Shown piece after piece: positions 27,329 to 35,831 of a stretch of 64,000 bases of DNA; position 1 is the first letter of the stretch, and each line of letters opens with the position of its first letter. The stretch lies in contig NZ_RJVR01000317.1 of NCBI RefSeq assembly GCF_003999195.1, positions 1 through 64,000 of the forward strand. The letters are read 5' to 3'. The notes beneath the pieces were generated by a model that saw nothing but the letters and a program-made list of their open reading frames with translations, ran no database searches and was not told the origin of the DNA. The DNA is from Streptomyces soli. GTDB lineage: Bacteria > Actinomycetota > Actinomycetes > Streptomycetales > Streptomycetaceae. The translations under genes and the position numbers were made by a program.

Positions 27329-27448
27329 GCGGATGGGTGTCGCGCCGTTGCGCCTGCGGCGATCGCTTGTACGGCGGCGTGGGCGAGCGGCATGTGCGGG
27401 CACGTAGCGGCGGAGCCTGTGACATGGCTGTGAAGGCGCTGCGGTTAA

Positions 27449-27630
27449 GGTGGTCGGGCCGTGGTGCTCGGGAAGACCGGTGACAGACCCTCAGGGGTCC
27501 CAGCCCGGAGCGGCCCTCGCCACTGTGATCGGGAGCTCCGCCCCAACCGTACGTGCCACTGGCCGCCGCAAGGTGGCTGGGAAGGCAGGGGCGGCGCGCT
27601 TACACCCGTAAGCCAGGAGACCGGCCACGG
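27449..27630 (+). ncRNA. Cobalamin (adenosylcobalamin-class) riboswitch
   Basis: The region upstream of the Ni/Co permease has the ordered conserved blocks of the B12 riboswitch: GGTGCTCGGGAA (27463-27474), ACCGGTGA, CAGGGG, then GCGGCCCTCGCCACTGTGAT (about 27510-27529), CCACTGG, CTGGGAAGGC and the B12 box GCCAGGAGACCGGCC (27612-27626). It lies 45 bp before the permease start, so binding of cobalamin probably blocks translation or ends transcription, lowering cobalt uptake when B12 is plentiful. It implies that the permease serves cobalt. Confidence 0.93.
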
Positions 27631-27674
27631 CATCTCACGAGCAATTCCACGAGGTGCTGGAGCGTGATCGACGA

Positions 27675-28772
27675 ATGACTGCTGCGTCCGATTTCTGCTG
27701 GCGACGCCAGGACTCCCTTCGAACGGCCGGACTGCTGGCGGTAATAGCCGCCATGCACGTCGTCGCCTTCGGCGTGCTCTTCCTGCTGGTCGTCCCCCAC
27801 CGTTACACCGTCGGCACCCAGGTCTACGGCGTCGGCCTGGGCATCACCGCCTACACCCTGGGCATGCGGCACGCCTTCGACGCCGACCACATCGCCGCCA
27901 TCGACAACACCACCCGCAAGCTCATGGCCGACGGCAAACGGCCCGTCTCGGTGGGCTTCTGGTTCGCCCTCGGGCACTCCAGCGTGGTAGTCGTCCTCGC
28001 CGCTCTCATCGCCGGTGGCACCCGGCTCGCCGGGCGGATCATGAACGAGGGCTCCCGCACGCATGAAGTGCTGGGCGTCATGGGGACGACCATCTCCGGG
28101 CTGTTTCTCTACCTCATCGCCGCGCTCAATCTGGTGGCCCTCGTCGGCATCATGCGGGTCTACCGGGTCATGCGCGCCGGTTCGTTCGACGAGGCCGAGC
28201 TCGAGGCGCACCTCGACTCACGCGGCTTCATGAACCGCCTGCTCGGCCGCTTCACCCGCTCCATCACCCGCCCCGGGCAGATGTTCCCGCTCGGCTTCCT
28301 CTTCGGCCTCGGCTTCGACACCGCCACCGAAGTCACCCTCATGGTCATGGCCGGCAGCGGCGCCGCGGCCGGGCTGCCCTGGTACGCCGTGCTGTGCCTG
28401 CCGTTGCTCTTCGCCGCCGGGATGAGCCTCTTCGACACGCTCGACGGCACGTTCATGAACTTCGCCTACCAGTGGGCCTTCTCCAACCCCGTGCGGAAGG
28501 TCTTCTACAACCTCACCATCACCGGGCTGTCGATCGCCGTCGCGCTTCTGATCGGCACGATCGAACTCGTGGGCGTCCTCCACCAGAAGCTCGACCTTTC
28601 CGACCCCTTCACCGGGTGGATCGCCACCATCGACCTCGGCAACGTCGGCTTCCTCATCGTCGCCCTCTTCGTCGTCGTCTGGGCCGCCGCCCTCCTCTAC
28701 TGGCGCGCCGCCCGCGTAGAAGAACGCTGGGCCGCCACGGCCCGCTCCGCGGACGGCACCGCCCAGCCTTGA
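27675..28772 (+). CDS. HoxN/NixA-family nickel/cobalt permease under B12 riboswitch control
   Basis: The protein has 365 residues if ATG 27675 is used; GTG 27654 is a possible alternative. Eight membrane segments are visible. The second contains RHAFDADHIAAIDN, the HX4DH signature that binds the metal, and later come LGHSSVV and LGFDTATEVTLM, the other family signatures. It takes up Co2+ or Ni2+ through the cytoplasmic membrane. The riboswitch directly upstream points to cobalt for cobalamin synthesis. The gene stands alone, and the 168-bp gap downstream (28773-28940) shows no feature. Confidence 0.93.
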   Translation: MTAASDFCWRRQDSLRTAGLLAVIAAMHVVAFGVLFLLVVPHRYTVGTQVYGVGLGITAYTLGMRHAFDADHIAAIDNTTRKLMADGKRPVSVGFWFALGHSSVVVVLAALIAGGTRLAGRIMNEGSRTHEVLGVMGTTISGLFLYLIAALNLVALVGIMRVYRVMRAGSFDEAELEAHLDSRGFMNRLLGRFTRSITRPGQMFPLGFLFGLGFDTATEVTLMVMAGSGAAAGLPWYAVLCLPLLFAAGMSLFDTLDGTFMNFAYQWAFSNPVRKVFYNLTITGLSIAVALLIGTIELVGVLHQKLDLSDPFTGWIATIDLGNVGFLIVALFVVVWAAALLYWRAARVEERWAATARSADGTAQP

Positions 28773-28940
28773 TCCCGCCGGCGGGTTGATTCCCCCACCC
28801 CGCCCACGGGCGCGCAGCCGCCGACGGACCGCCACCACCGACCCGGCAGGCGCGGCGGCGCCCCCGGCACGGCGGACGGAGTCCGGCGCAGCGGCTCGAA
28901 GCCCGCAAGTCCCCTGGGGCCGAGCGGTGCGAGAGGCGCG

Positions 28941-29933
28941 TCAGAGCTCGGGGCGCAGGACGACCTTGCCCAAGGTGCGGCGGGACTCGAGGGCGGCGTG
29001 GGCGGCGGCGGCCTGGGCGAGGGGGAAGGGGTGGAGGGCGGGGATGAGGCGGCGGGCGGCGGCTTCGGTGAGGGCGGCGGATTCGAGGGCGCGGAGGCCG
29101 TCGGGGCCGGCGGCGCGGAGCATGGAGGGGCCGAGGAGGACGGCGGAGGTGATGCGGCGGGCGGCGAGGTCGCCCGCGGCCAACTGGAGGGGGCCGCCGG
29201 AGGCCCAGCCGTACACGAGGTGGCGGCCGCTGGGGCCGAGGAGGTCGACCGCACCCCGCGCGGGGTCGCTGCCGACGCCGTCGAAGACGACCGTGGCGGG
29301 GCGCCCGGCGAGGGCGGCGCGGGCGAGGTCGGTCCAGCCGGGGGCGGTGTAGTCGACGGCGGCGTCAGCGCCGAGGGCCAGTACGCGCTCGGTCTTGGCC
29401 GGACCCCCGGCGAGGCCGACGACAGTGGCGCCGGCGTTGCGCGCCGCCTGGACGAGCAGGCTGCCGATGCCGCCGGCGGCGGCGGTGACGAGGGCGACGT
29501 CGTCCGGGCCGAGCCCGGACTGGCGGAGGATGCCCATGGTCGTACGGCCGGTGCCGATCATGGCGACGGCCTCGGCGAAGTCCAGGCCGTCCGGGAGGAC
29601 GTGCAGCCGATCGGTGTCGGTGACGGCCAGCTCGGCGTAGCCGCCCGGCACCATGCCGAGGTGCGCGACGACGCGCCGGCCGAGCCATTCGGGGCCGATG
29701 CCGGGGCCGAGGGCGTCCACGGTCCCGGCTACTTCGCGGCCCGGGATGGTCGGCAGCTCGGGCAGGGCGTACGGGCCTTTGGGGTCCCCGGCGCGGATCG
29801 CGGTGTCGATGACGTGGACGCCGGACGCCGCGACCGCGATCCGGACCTGGCCGGGACCCGGCTCGGGGTCGTCGGCCTTCTCGTAGCGGAGGTTCTCGGC
29901 CGGTCCGAAGGAGTACAGGCGGATGGCGTGCAC
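28941..29933 (-). CDS. Zinc-free quinone oxidoreductase-type dehydrogenase (MDR superfamily)
   Basis: The protein has 330 residues. The start is GTG 29933, with GGAG 9 nt upstream; an extension to 29975 is Arg/Ala-rich and unlikely. The GroES-like N-terminal domain (HAIRLYSFGPAENLRYEK) is followed by a Rossmann domain with AAAGGIGSLLVQAARNAGA, the NADPH site of QOR-type enzymes. No catalytic zinc Cys is present. It probably reduces quinones or enones with NADPH. It is a single minus-strand gene. A second, related enzyme lies at 33704-34681; the two share the same overall pattern but differ in many positions, so they are not recent copies. Confidence 0.8.
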   Translation of the reverse strand: MHAIRLYSFGPAENLRYEKADDPEPGPGQVRIAVAASGVHVIDTAIRAGDPKGPYALPELPTIPGREVAGTVDALGPGIGPEWLGRRVVAHLGMVPGGYAELAVTDTDRLHVLPDGLDFAEAVAMIGTGRTTMGILRQSGLGPDDVALVTAAAGGIGSLLVQAARNAGATVVGLAGGPAKTERVLALGADAAVDYTAPGWTDLARAALAGRPATVVFDGVGSDPARGAVDLLGPSGRHLVYGWASGGPLQLAAGDLAARRITSAVLLGPSMLRAAGPDGLRALESAALTEAAARRLIPALHPFPLAQAAAAHAALESRRTLGKVVLRPEL

Positions 29934-30003
29934 AGCGGGACTCCTTGAGGGGTGAGCGGCAGCGCGTACGCGCACAAGCCTCCGACCTCAACCGGACTTG
30001 AGG

Positions 30004-30498
30004 TCAAGTCCGCGGGTACCGCGCCAGCAGATCCCAGATCACCGGATTCTGGTCGAGCCGGTCGTGCATGTCCGTCAGGTCCGCCACCAGGTCCTGCAAG
30101 AAATCGCGGGCCTCACGCCGCAGTTCGGCGTGGTTGAAGGCAAGCGGCGGATCGTCCGGCGCCCAGTCGGCCACGACGTCCACCCAGCCGAAGCGGCGCT
30201 CGAAGCGCAGCCGGTCCGTGGACTCGGTGAAGTCCAGCTCGGCGTACTGCGGGCGGGCGGCCCGGCTGCCCAAGGGGTCGCGGTCGAGTTGCTCGACGAT
30301 ATCGCACAGGGCCCAGGCGAAGTCGAGGACCGGCACCCATCCCCAGGCTGTGGACAACTCACGGTCAGCCTTCACGTCCGCGAGGTAGACGTCGCCGCAG
30401 AAGAGGTCGTGGCGCAGCGCGTGCACGTCCGCGGTGCGGTAGTCCGTCTGCGGTGGGTCCGGGAAGCGGCGGGACAGTGAGTAGCCGATATCGATCAC
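30004..30498 (-). CDS. Hypothetical protein coupled to a GNAT gene
   Basis: The protein has 164 residues. The GTG start at 30498 overlaps the stop of the GNAT gene (GTGA), so it is translated by coupling. It is acidic, rich in Trp and Asp, with no membrane segment. Segments such as DVHALRHDLFCGDVYLADV, ELDFTESTDRLRFERRFGWVDVVADWAPDD and a helical LQDLVADLTDMHDRL tail suggest a compact alpha/beta protein. I do not recognise a family with confidence. Its consistent link to an acetyltransferase could mean a shared role, for example as a cognate immunity or substrate protein, but this is speculation. Confidence 0.6.
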   Translation of the reverse strand: MIDIGYSLSRRFPDPPQTDYRTADVHALRHDLFCGDVYLADVKADRELSTAWGWVPVLDFAWALCDIVEQLDRDPLGSRAARPQYAELDFTESTDRLRFERRFGWVDVVADWAPDDPPLAFNHAELRREARDFLQDLVADLTDMHDRLDQNPVIWDLLARYPRT

Positions 30499-31031
30499 GG
30501 GGACGATGGTGGCAGGTCCTTGTGGAGGACGACGCAGGGGCGCCCCAGCTGCCGGTCCTCGCGGCGGTCGATGGCCCGGTAGCCGAGCGCCGTCCAGAAG
30601 AGCAGCGCCCCGGGGTTGTTCTCCAGCACCGCGAGGCGTACGCCGTCGCGGCCGGCGCCCCGCAGGCGGTCCTCGACGAGGGCGGCGAGTTCGCGGCCGT
30701 ATCCGGCCCGGTGGTGCTGGCTGTGCACCATCAGCAGGCCGATCCACGGGTACGTGTCGAGCGGGTCGGGGTGCTCGGCCAGCGTGACGGCGAGGCCGAC
30801 CAGCCCGTTGCCGGCGCGGGCGAGGAGCACCTCCGACGCGGGATGGACCAGCTCGGCGTTGATGCTGGAGGACACCTGCTCCGGGCGGACGTCCTCCGGG
30901 TCCGGGAAGTCGCCGCTGAGGCGGTGGAAGGCGGCGTTGGAGGCGTACAGGTCGGTCAGCTCGGCCAGCAGGCCGGCGGGGAGGGAGCCGTCGACGGGCT
31001 CGAGCGGTTCGAGCAGCAGCATGCCCCGCAC
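30495..31031 (-). CDS. GNAT-family N-acetyltransferase
   Basis: The protein has 178 residues from GTG 31031, or 175 from ATG 31022. The GNAT core shows the acetyl-CoA loop region as LMVHSQHHRAGYGRELAALVEDRLR (motif A, Q-x-x-R/H-x-G-x-G/A) and the NPGALLFWTALGYRAIDRR motif B end. It acetylates an unknown amine or amino group. A perfect 11-bp inverted repeat (31021-31051) covers both possible start codons, so its mRNA would hide the start in a hairpin if transcription began upstream in terD. The stop overlaps the next gene. Confidence 0.8.
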   Translation of the reverse strand: MRGMLLLEPLEPVDGSLPAGLLAELTDLYASNAAFHRLSGDFPDPEDVRPEQVSSSINAELVHPASEVLLARAGNGLVGLAVTLAEHPDPLDTYPWIGLLMVHSQHHRAGYGRELAALVEDRLRGAGRDGVRLAVLENNPGALLFWTALGYRAIDRREDRQLGRPCVVLHKDLPPSSP

Positions 31032-31051
31032 GATAGTGCCGTGCGGGGCAT
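31021..31051. promoter_or_regulatory. Perfect 11-bp inverted repeat over the GNAT start
   Basis: Arms 31021-31031 and 31041-31051 are perfect complements with a 9-nt loop. The hairpin lies 23 bp downstream of the terD stop and contains both candidate GNAT start codons. It may be the terD terminator, an element that masks GNAT translation, or an operator. Confidence 0.6.
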
Positions 31052-31073
31052 GAAGGCTCGGCCGTGGCCGCGA

Positions 31074-31649
31074 CTAGAGGTTGACGCCGAAGTCGGTCGC
31101 GATGCCGACCAGGCCGGAGGCGTAGCCCTGGCCCACGGCGCGGAACTTCCACTCCGCGCCGTTGCGGTAGAGCTCGCCGAAGACCATGGCGGTCTCGGTG
31201 GCGGCGTCCTCGCTGAGGTCGTAGCGGGCGATCTCGGCGCCGCCGGCCTGGTTGACGATGCGGATGTAAGCGTTCCGCACCTGGCCGAAGTTCTGGCTGC
31301 GGGTCTCGGCGTCGTAGATGGAGACCGGGAAGACGATCTTGTCGACGTCGGCGGGGAGCCCCGCCAGGTTGACGTTGATGGCCTCGTCGTCGCCCGCGCC
31401 CTCGCCGGAGCGGTTGTCGCCGGTGTGGACGATGCTCTGGTCCGGGGACGTCTTGTTGTTGAAGAAGACGAAGTGGCCGTCCGAGTAGACCTTGCCCCCC
31501 GCGTTGACCGCGATGGCGCTCGCGTCCAGGTCGAATTCGGTGCCCGTGGTGGTACGGGCGTCCCAGCCGAGGCCGACCGTGACGGCCGTCAGGCCCGGGG
31601 CTTCCTTGGTGAGCGAGACGTTGCCGCCCTTGGACAGGCTTACAGCCAT
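31074..31649 (-). CDS. terD: TerD-family calcium-binding stress protein
   Basis: The protein has 191 residues, the usual TerD length. It begins [20 protein letters not shown] and has the tellurium-resistance fold signatures [47 protein letters not shown] and NAYIRIVNQ. The Asp-rich GDD-E loop is a known Ca2+ site. TerD proteins are cytosolic or membrane-associated and linked with tellurite resistance, phage defence and, in Streptomyces, calcium-dependent development. No terC, terZ or other ter gene is adjacent. The start is ATG 31649 with GGAGGGG immediately upstream. Confidence 0.9.
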   Translation of the reverse strand: MAVSLSKGGNVSLTKEAPGLTAVTVGLGWDARTTTGTEFDLDASAIAVNAGGKVYSDGHFVFFNNKTSPDQSIVHTGDNRSGEGAGDDEAINVNLAGLPADVDKIVFPVSIYDAETRSQNFGQVRNAYIRIVNQAGGAEIARYDLSEDAATETAMVFGELYRNGAEWKFRAVGQGYASGLVGIATDFGVNL

Positions 31650-31790
31650 GGGGTCCCCTCCGTGATGTCGGTTGTTGCTGCCGACGACGCTACCTTCAAG
31701 GGTCACAACGCGGTCAGGGGACCGCATGGTTCCGTTACCCGGCCAAAAAGCGTGTGACGGACAGGGGTGGAACACGGGATCATGGGACAC

Positions 31791-32219
31791 ATGTCCGGGC
31801 CCATTCTCATCCGCGGTTCGGTCTCCATCCCGGAGGCCGAGCTCATGTGGCGTTTCTCCCGCTCCTCCGGGCCCGGTGGCCAGCACGTCAACACCAGCGA
31901 CAGCCAGGTCGAGCTGCGCTTCGACCTGGCGAACACGGAATCCCTCCCGCCGGTGTGGAAGGAGCGTGCGCTCGAACGGCTCGCCTCCCGCCTCACCGGC
32001 GGCGTCCTTTCCGTACGCGCCTCCGAGCACCGCTCCCAGTGGCGCAACCGCGAGACCGCCGCCGCCCGCCTCTCCTCCCTTCTCGCGGAGGCCACCGCGC
32101 CCCCGCCGAAGGCGCGCCGCGCGACCCGCGTCCCCCGCGGCATCAACGAGCGGCGCCTGCAGCACAAGAAGCACCGCGCGGAGACCAAGCGCGGCCGTAC
32201 CGGCAAGGATTGGGGCTGA
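31791..32219 (+). CDS. arfB: Alternative ribosome-rescue peptidyl-tRNA hydrolase ArfB
   Basis: The protein has 142 residues from ATG 31791; 31782 and 31767 are in-frame alternatives. The catalytic GGQ motif is in [20 protein letters not shown] near residue 25. The C-terminal tail is strongly basic ([17 protein letters not shown]), the part that enters the empty mRNA channel of stalled ribosomes. It hydrolyses peptidyl-tRNA on ribosomes lacking a stop codon. The gene is divergent from terD with 141 bp between, and the next gene starts 8 bp downstream, probably as one operon. Confidence 0.9.
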   Translation: MSGPILIRGSVSIPEAELMWRFSRSSGPGGQHVNTSDSQVELRFDLANTESLPPVWKERALERLASRLTGGVLSVRASEHRSQWRNRETAAARLSSLLAEATAPPPKARRATRVPRGINERRLQHKKHRAETKRGRTGKDWG

Positions 32220-32227
32220 GCGCGGGA

Positions 32228-33364
32228 ATGAGCGACGAAGACGACCTGAGGGCACGGCGGTTCGCGGCGATACGCGCCTGCGACCGCGTGCTGTCGTACG
32301 GCAAGCCGCGGTCGATGGGCGACCACCTCGCACGGCTCTCGGCGTACGAGGGCCTGGACGGGCGCCCGGACATGTACGGCGACGGGGTCGTCGCCGAGCT
32401 GGAGCGCCGGGTCGCCGAGTTGCTCGGGACCGAAGCGGCGGCCTTCTTCCCCACCGGGACCATGGCCCAGCAGGCCGCCCTGCGCTGCTGGGCGGGGCGT
32501 ACGGGCAACTCCACGGTCGCCCTGCACCCGCTCGCGCACCCCGAGATGCACGAGCGTGGCGCGCTGTCCGCGCTGAGCGGGCTGCGGACCGTGCACCCCA
32601 CCACCGAGCGGCGCCTTCCGGACGCGGACGAGGTCCGCGACCTCGACGAGCCCTTCGGCACCCTGATGCTCGAACTCCCGCTGCGCGACGCCGGGTTCAT
32701 CCTGCCCACCTGGGAAGGCCTTACCGAGACGGTCGCCGCCGCCCGCGAGCGCGACGCCGTCGTCCACTTCGACGGCGCCCGGCTTTGGGAGTGCCCGACG
32801 CACTTCGGCCGTTCCCTCCCCGAGATCGCCGCGCTCGCCGACAGCGTCTACGTCTCCTTCTACAAGTCCCTCGACGGCATCTCCGGCGCCTGCCTCGCCG
32901 CGTCCGCCGACCTGATCGCCGAGGCCAAGACCTGGCGGCACCGCTACGGCGGCCTCCTTTTCCAGCAGTGGCCCGCCGCCGTCGCCGCGCTCCACGGCCT
33001 CGATCACGAACTGCCCCGCCTGCCGGAGTACGTCGCTCACGCGAAGGTCGTCGCGGCGGCGCTGCGGGAGGGCCTGGCCGGAGCCGTGCCCTTCTTCCAG
33101 GTCCACCCGGAGACGCCGTACACCCACCAGTTCCAGGTCTGGCTGCCCTACCCGGCCGACGTGCTGGACGCGGCGTGCCTGCGGCAGGCGGAGGAGACCA
33201 AGTCCCAGGTCTTCGGCAGGTGGTTCGCCACGGAGGTGCCCGGCCTCTCGGCGACGGAGATGACGGTCGCGGCCTCCGCCCTGGAGTGGACGGCGTCGGA
33301 CGTGACGGCGGGCGTGGCCGACTTCCTGGCGTTCGTCGGAGGGTCGGACAGGGCCGAGGCCTAG
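32228..33364 (+). CDS. PLP-dependent threonine-aldolase-like lyase
   Basis: The protein has 378 residues, with start ATG 32228 behind GGGA. It has the fold type I pattern of the low-specificity threonine aldolase/beta-eliminating lyase family: [45 protein letters not shown] (the Asp that holds the PLP ring nitrogen) and [18 protein letters not shown], where the Lys forms the Schiff base. It cleaves threonine or related beta-hydroxy amino acids to glycine and an aldehyde. The TAG stop lies inside a CTAG that borders the inverted-repeat element at 33365; the insertion keeps the stop intact. Confidence 0.83.
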   Translation: MSDEDDLRARRFAAIRACDRVLSYGKPRSMGDHLARLSAYEGLDGRPDMYGDGVVAELERRVAELLGTEAAAFFPTGTMAQQAALRCWAGRTGNSTVALHPLAHPEMHERGALSALSGLRTVHPTTERRLPDADEVRDLDEPFGTLMLELPLRDAGFILPTWEGLTETVAAARERDAVVHFDGARLWECPTHFGRSLPEIAALADSVYVSFYKSLDGISGACLAASADLIAEAKTWRHRYGGLLFQQWPAAVAALHGLDHELPRLPEYVAHAKVVAAALREGLAGAVPFFQVHPETPYTHQFQVWLPYPADVLDAACLRQAEETKSQVFGRWFATEVPGLSATEMTVAASALEWTASDVTAGVADFLAFVGGSDRAEA

Positions 33365-33706
33365 AGGGCCTGTCCGGTCAATCTCCGCGGCGTCGCGTGC
33401 CTCCCCCAGCCTGGCGGCTGGGTGGGGGTCCTCCCCCTGGCTTCGCCGGGGGGACACCCACCGGTCGAAGGCTGGGGGCGTGCCCCCAGGCACCAGCACT
33501 CGCGGCGTTGCCAAAATGCCCTAGTAGCTCTCCCCCAGCCTTCGGCCGGGAGGTACCCCCACCCCCAAGCTCTCGACTTCGCTCGAGCAGGGGGGACCCC
33601 ATCAAGGGCATCCCGGCGCCTGGCGATCGCAGGCGCCGCTGCGGACATCAGCCGCTGGCGCGGCGGGCCGCTCCTGCTCCCACGGAGATCGACCGGACAG
33701 GCCCTA
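33365..33706. mobile_element. 342-bp MITE-like inverted-repeat element
   Basis: The left end GGGCCTGTCCGGTCAATCTCCG (from 33366) and the right end, its reverse complement ending at about 33705, match at 21 of 22 bases. The interior has no gene and several stem-loops, including CCCAGCC-N4-GGCTGGG near 33402. CTAG lies directly on both sides, consistent with a target duplication, though the exact boundary can be drawn two ways. It occupies the whole gap between two convergent genes. It has the size and shape of a MITE moved in trans by an IS5-like transposase. Confidence 0.75.
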
Positions 33707-34681
33707 GGATCCGACCCGCAGCAGCAGCTTGCCCGTTGTCGTCCGGGTGTCCATCAGCCGGTGGGCCTCCGCCGCCTCGGCGAGCGGGAACTCCGCCGTG
33801 ACCGGGAGCGTGACCGCGCCCTCGGCGACCGTGCGGAAGGCCCGGTCGGCGATTGCGCGCAGCGCCTGGGGCTCGGTCTGCGCAAGAGTGAGGATCGAGA
33901 AGCCGGCGACGGACACCGCGCCCGGGTAGAGCTCGGGCTGACCGACCTGCCAGGGGGCGGCGCCGCTCGCGTTGCCGTACGAGACGAGGCGGCCGAAGAG
34001 GGCGAGCGAGGCGAGGCTGCCGCGCAGGGTGTCGCCGCCGACCGGGTCGAGGGCGAGGTCGACGCCACGGCCCCCGGTGGCGCGGCGGACGTCGTCCGGG
34101 AAGCCGTCGCCGGTGAAGAGCTGGTCGTAGCCGTACTTGAGCGCGTACTCGGCCTTGCCGGGACTGGACACGACCCCGTAGACCGCACCCGCGCCGGCCG
34201 CCTTGGCGAGCTGGCCGAGCACCGTGCCGACGCCCCCGGCCGCGCTTTGTACGAGCACCGTCTCGCCGGCGCGGAGGCGGCCGACCTCGTGCAGCAGGGC
34301 GTGCGCGGTGGGCAGGACGGTCGGCAAAGTCGCGCCGGTGCGCAGGTCCAGGCCGTCCGGGAGGGCGAAGACCGTGGAAGCGGCTGCCAGGACCACTTCC
34401 GCGTAGCCGTCGCCCTCCGTCAGTGCGGCGACCTCCTGGCCGGCCGCCAGCCCCTCCACCACGGCGCCCACCGCGCGGATCCGCCCGGAGACCTCCAGCC
34501 CGGGCCGGAAGGGCAGGGAGGGTACCCGGTAGCCGTTGGCGCGGGACTTGAGGTCGGCGAAGTTGACCCCGGCGTACGCGACGTCGATCGTCACCTCCCC
34601 GGGCCCGGGCTCAGGGACGGGCGCCTCGACCACCGTCAGGACCTCGGGGCCGCCGTATTCACCGATCTCGACCGCGCGCAT
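33704..34681 (-). CDS. NADPH:quinone oxidoreductase (QOR type)
   Basis: The protein has 325 residues, with start ATG 34681 at MRAVEIGEYGGPEVLTVVEAP. The N-terminal GroES-like domain has GVNFADLKSRANGY. The Rossmann domain has VQSAAGGVGTVLGQLAKAAGA, and a YGNASG substrate-loop follows. There are no zinc ligands. It reduces quinones or enals with NADPH. It is divergent from an ArsR-type regulator across a 106-bp region with nested inverted repeats, so that regulator probably controls it. The TAG stop is read from the CTAG at the right edge of the MITE-like element. Confidence 0.85.
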   Translation of the reverse strand: MRAVEIGEYGGPEVLTVVEAPVPEPGPGEVTIDVAYAGVNFADLKSRANGYRVPSLPFRPGLEVSGRIRAVGAVVEGLAAGQEVAALTEGDGYAEVVLAAASTVFALPDGLDLRTGATLPTVLPTAHALLHEVGRLRAGETVLVQSAAGGVGTVLGQLAKAAGAGAVYGVVSSPGKAEYALKYGYDQLFTGDGFPDDVRRATGGRGVDLALDPVGGDTLRGSLASLALFGRLVSYGNASGAAPWQVGQPELYPGAVSVAGFSILTLAQTEPQALRAIADRAFRTVAEGAVTLPVTAEFPLAEAAEAHRLMDTRTTTGKLLLRVGS

Positions 34682-34693
34682 GGCACTACCCCC

Positions 34694-34756
34694 AGAGTGT
34701 TTAATGAAAAGCGAACACCTAGCGCTTTGGAGTGTACGGATCTCATCGAACACTCT
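34694..34756. promoter_or_regulatory. Paired inverted repeats between the oxidoreductase and ArsR genes
   Basis: AGAGTGTT (34694-34701) and AACACTCT (34749-34756) are perfect inverted arms. Between them are GAACAC (34713-34718) and GAGTGT (34730-34735), giving two adjacent sites of the form GTGT-N11-GAACAC. This is what a dimeric ArsR-type repressor would bind to control both divergent genes. Confidence 0.65.
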
Positions 34757-34787
34757 GCAAGCAGAAACCCCGGAAGGACCCCCGCCC

Positions 34788-35120
34788 GTGAGCCACCGGC
34801 CCGCGCCCGAGCACACCCACCCCGACGACGTACCCGTCCAGGCGGCCCTCGCCGCCCTCGCCGACCCCGTACGGCTGCGGCTTGTCCGGGAGCTGGCCCG
34901 GGCGGCCGACTGGGAGCGGGCCTGCGGCACCTTCGACGTGCCGGTCGGCAAGGCGGCGCTGAGCCACCACTTCGCCGTGCTGCGCTCCTCGGGGCTGATC
35001 GAGCAGCGCGACCTCGGCGCCAGGCGCGTCAACCGCCTGCGCCGCGCCGAGTTCGACGCCCGCTTCCCCGGCCTGCTCGACCTCGTGCTCGGCGAGGACC
35101 AGGGCACTTCCGGGGACTAG
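34788..35120 (+). CDS. ArsR-family winged-helix regulator
   Basis: The protein has 110 residues. The GTG start at 34788 is supported by GGAAGG 10 nt upstream. The winged helix has ALADPVRLRLVRELARAADW, FDVPVGKAALSHHFAVLRSSGLIEQRDLGARRVNRL. The metal-binding ELCVC motif of classic ArsR is absent, with a single Cys (Cys46) in the corresponding region, so it may sense electrophiles or quinones. This fits the divergent quinone oxidoreductase. The TAG stop lies in a CTAG palindrome shared with the stop codon of the convergent response-regulator gene (35117-35120). Confidence 0.82.
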   Translation: MSHRPAPEHTHPDDVPVQAALAALADPVRLRLVRELARAADWERACGTFDVPVGKAALSHHFAVLRSSGLIEQRDLGARRVNRLRRAEFDARFPGLLDLVLGEDQGTSGD

Positions 35121-35803
35121 ACGCCGCTGCTGCCGGCCCGCACCAGCCCGGTCTCGTACGCCAGCACCACCGCCTGTACCCGGTCGCGCAGGTCGAGCTT
35201 GGTGAGGATGCGGCCGACGTGGGTCTTCACGGTCGCCTCGGACAGCACCAGCTTCCGCGCGATCTCGCCGTTGGACAGGCCCTGGGCGACCAGCAGCAGC
35301 ACCTCGCGCTCACGCTCGGTGAGCCGGTCGATGCCTTCCGCGCCGGGCTGGACGGCGGTGCTCGGCAGCATGGGGGTGAAGCGGTCGAGGAGGCGGCGGG
35401 TGGTGCTGGGGGCGACGACGGCGTCGCCGCTGTGGACGGCCCGGATCGCGCCGAGCAGCTCGCTGGGCGGCACGTCCTTGAGCATGAAGCCGCTGGCGCC
35501 CGCCTTGAGGGCGGAGAAGGCGTACTCGTCGAGATCGAAGGTGGTCAGGATCAGCACGCGCGGGCCACCCTCCCGCTCCGCCGCGTCGCCGCAGATCTTC
35601 CGGGTCGCCTCGACGCCGTCCATCTTCGGCATGCGTACGTCCATCAGCACCACGTCCACCTTGGTGGCCCGCAGCACCTCCAGGGCCTCCGCGCCGTCGC
35701 CCGCTTCGGCGACGACCTCCATGTCGGGCTGAGCCTGCAGCACCATGCGGAAGCCGGTGCGCAGCAGTGCCTGGTCGTCGACGAGCATTACGCGGATCGC
35801 CAT
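35117..35803 (-). CDS. NarL/FixJ-family response regulator
   Basis: The protein has 228 residues. The receiver domain (1-125) has VMLVDDQALLRTGF, the phospho-acceptor Asp in VVLMDVRMPKMDG and the conserved Lys in FMLKDVPP. A LuxR-type helix-turn-helix follows (about 155-215) with LTEREREVLLLVAQGLSNGEIARKLVLSEATVKTHVGRILTKL. It acts with the histidine kinase just upstream on the same strand (28-bp gap). Target genes are unknown. The start ATG 35803 follows AGGACCTGACACC; no other start matches the domain better. Confidence 0.92.
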   Translation of the reverse strand: MAIRVMLVDDQALLRTGFRMVLQAQPDMEVVAEAGDGAEALEVLRATKVDVVLMDVRMPKMDGVEATRKICGDAAEREGGPRVLILTTFDLDEYAFSALKAGASGFMLKDVPPSELLGAIRAVHSGDAVVAPSTTRRLLDRFTPMLPSTAVQPGAEGIDRLTEREREVLLLVAQGLSNGEIARKLVLSEATVKTHVGRILTKLDLRDRVQAVVLAYETGLVRAGSSGV

Positions 35804-35831
35804 GGGTGTCAGGTCCTCTTTCTCTAGCGCT

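Noticed and set aside
28941-34681. Recent duplication of the two quinone oxidoreductase genes
   Set aside because: The two proteins share the family pattern only; their sequences differ throughout and their neighbours are unrelated.
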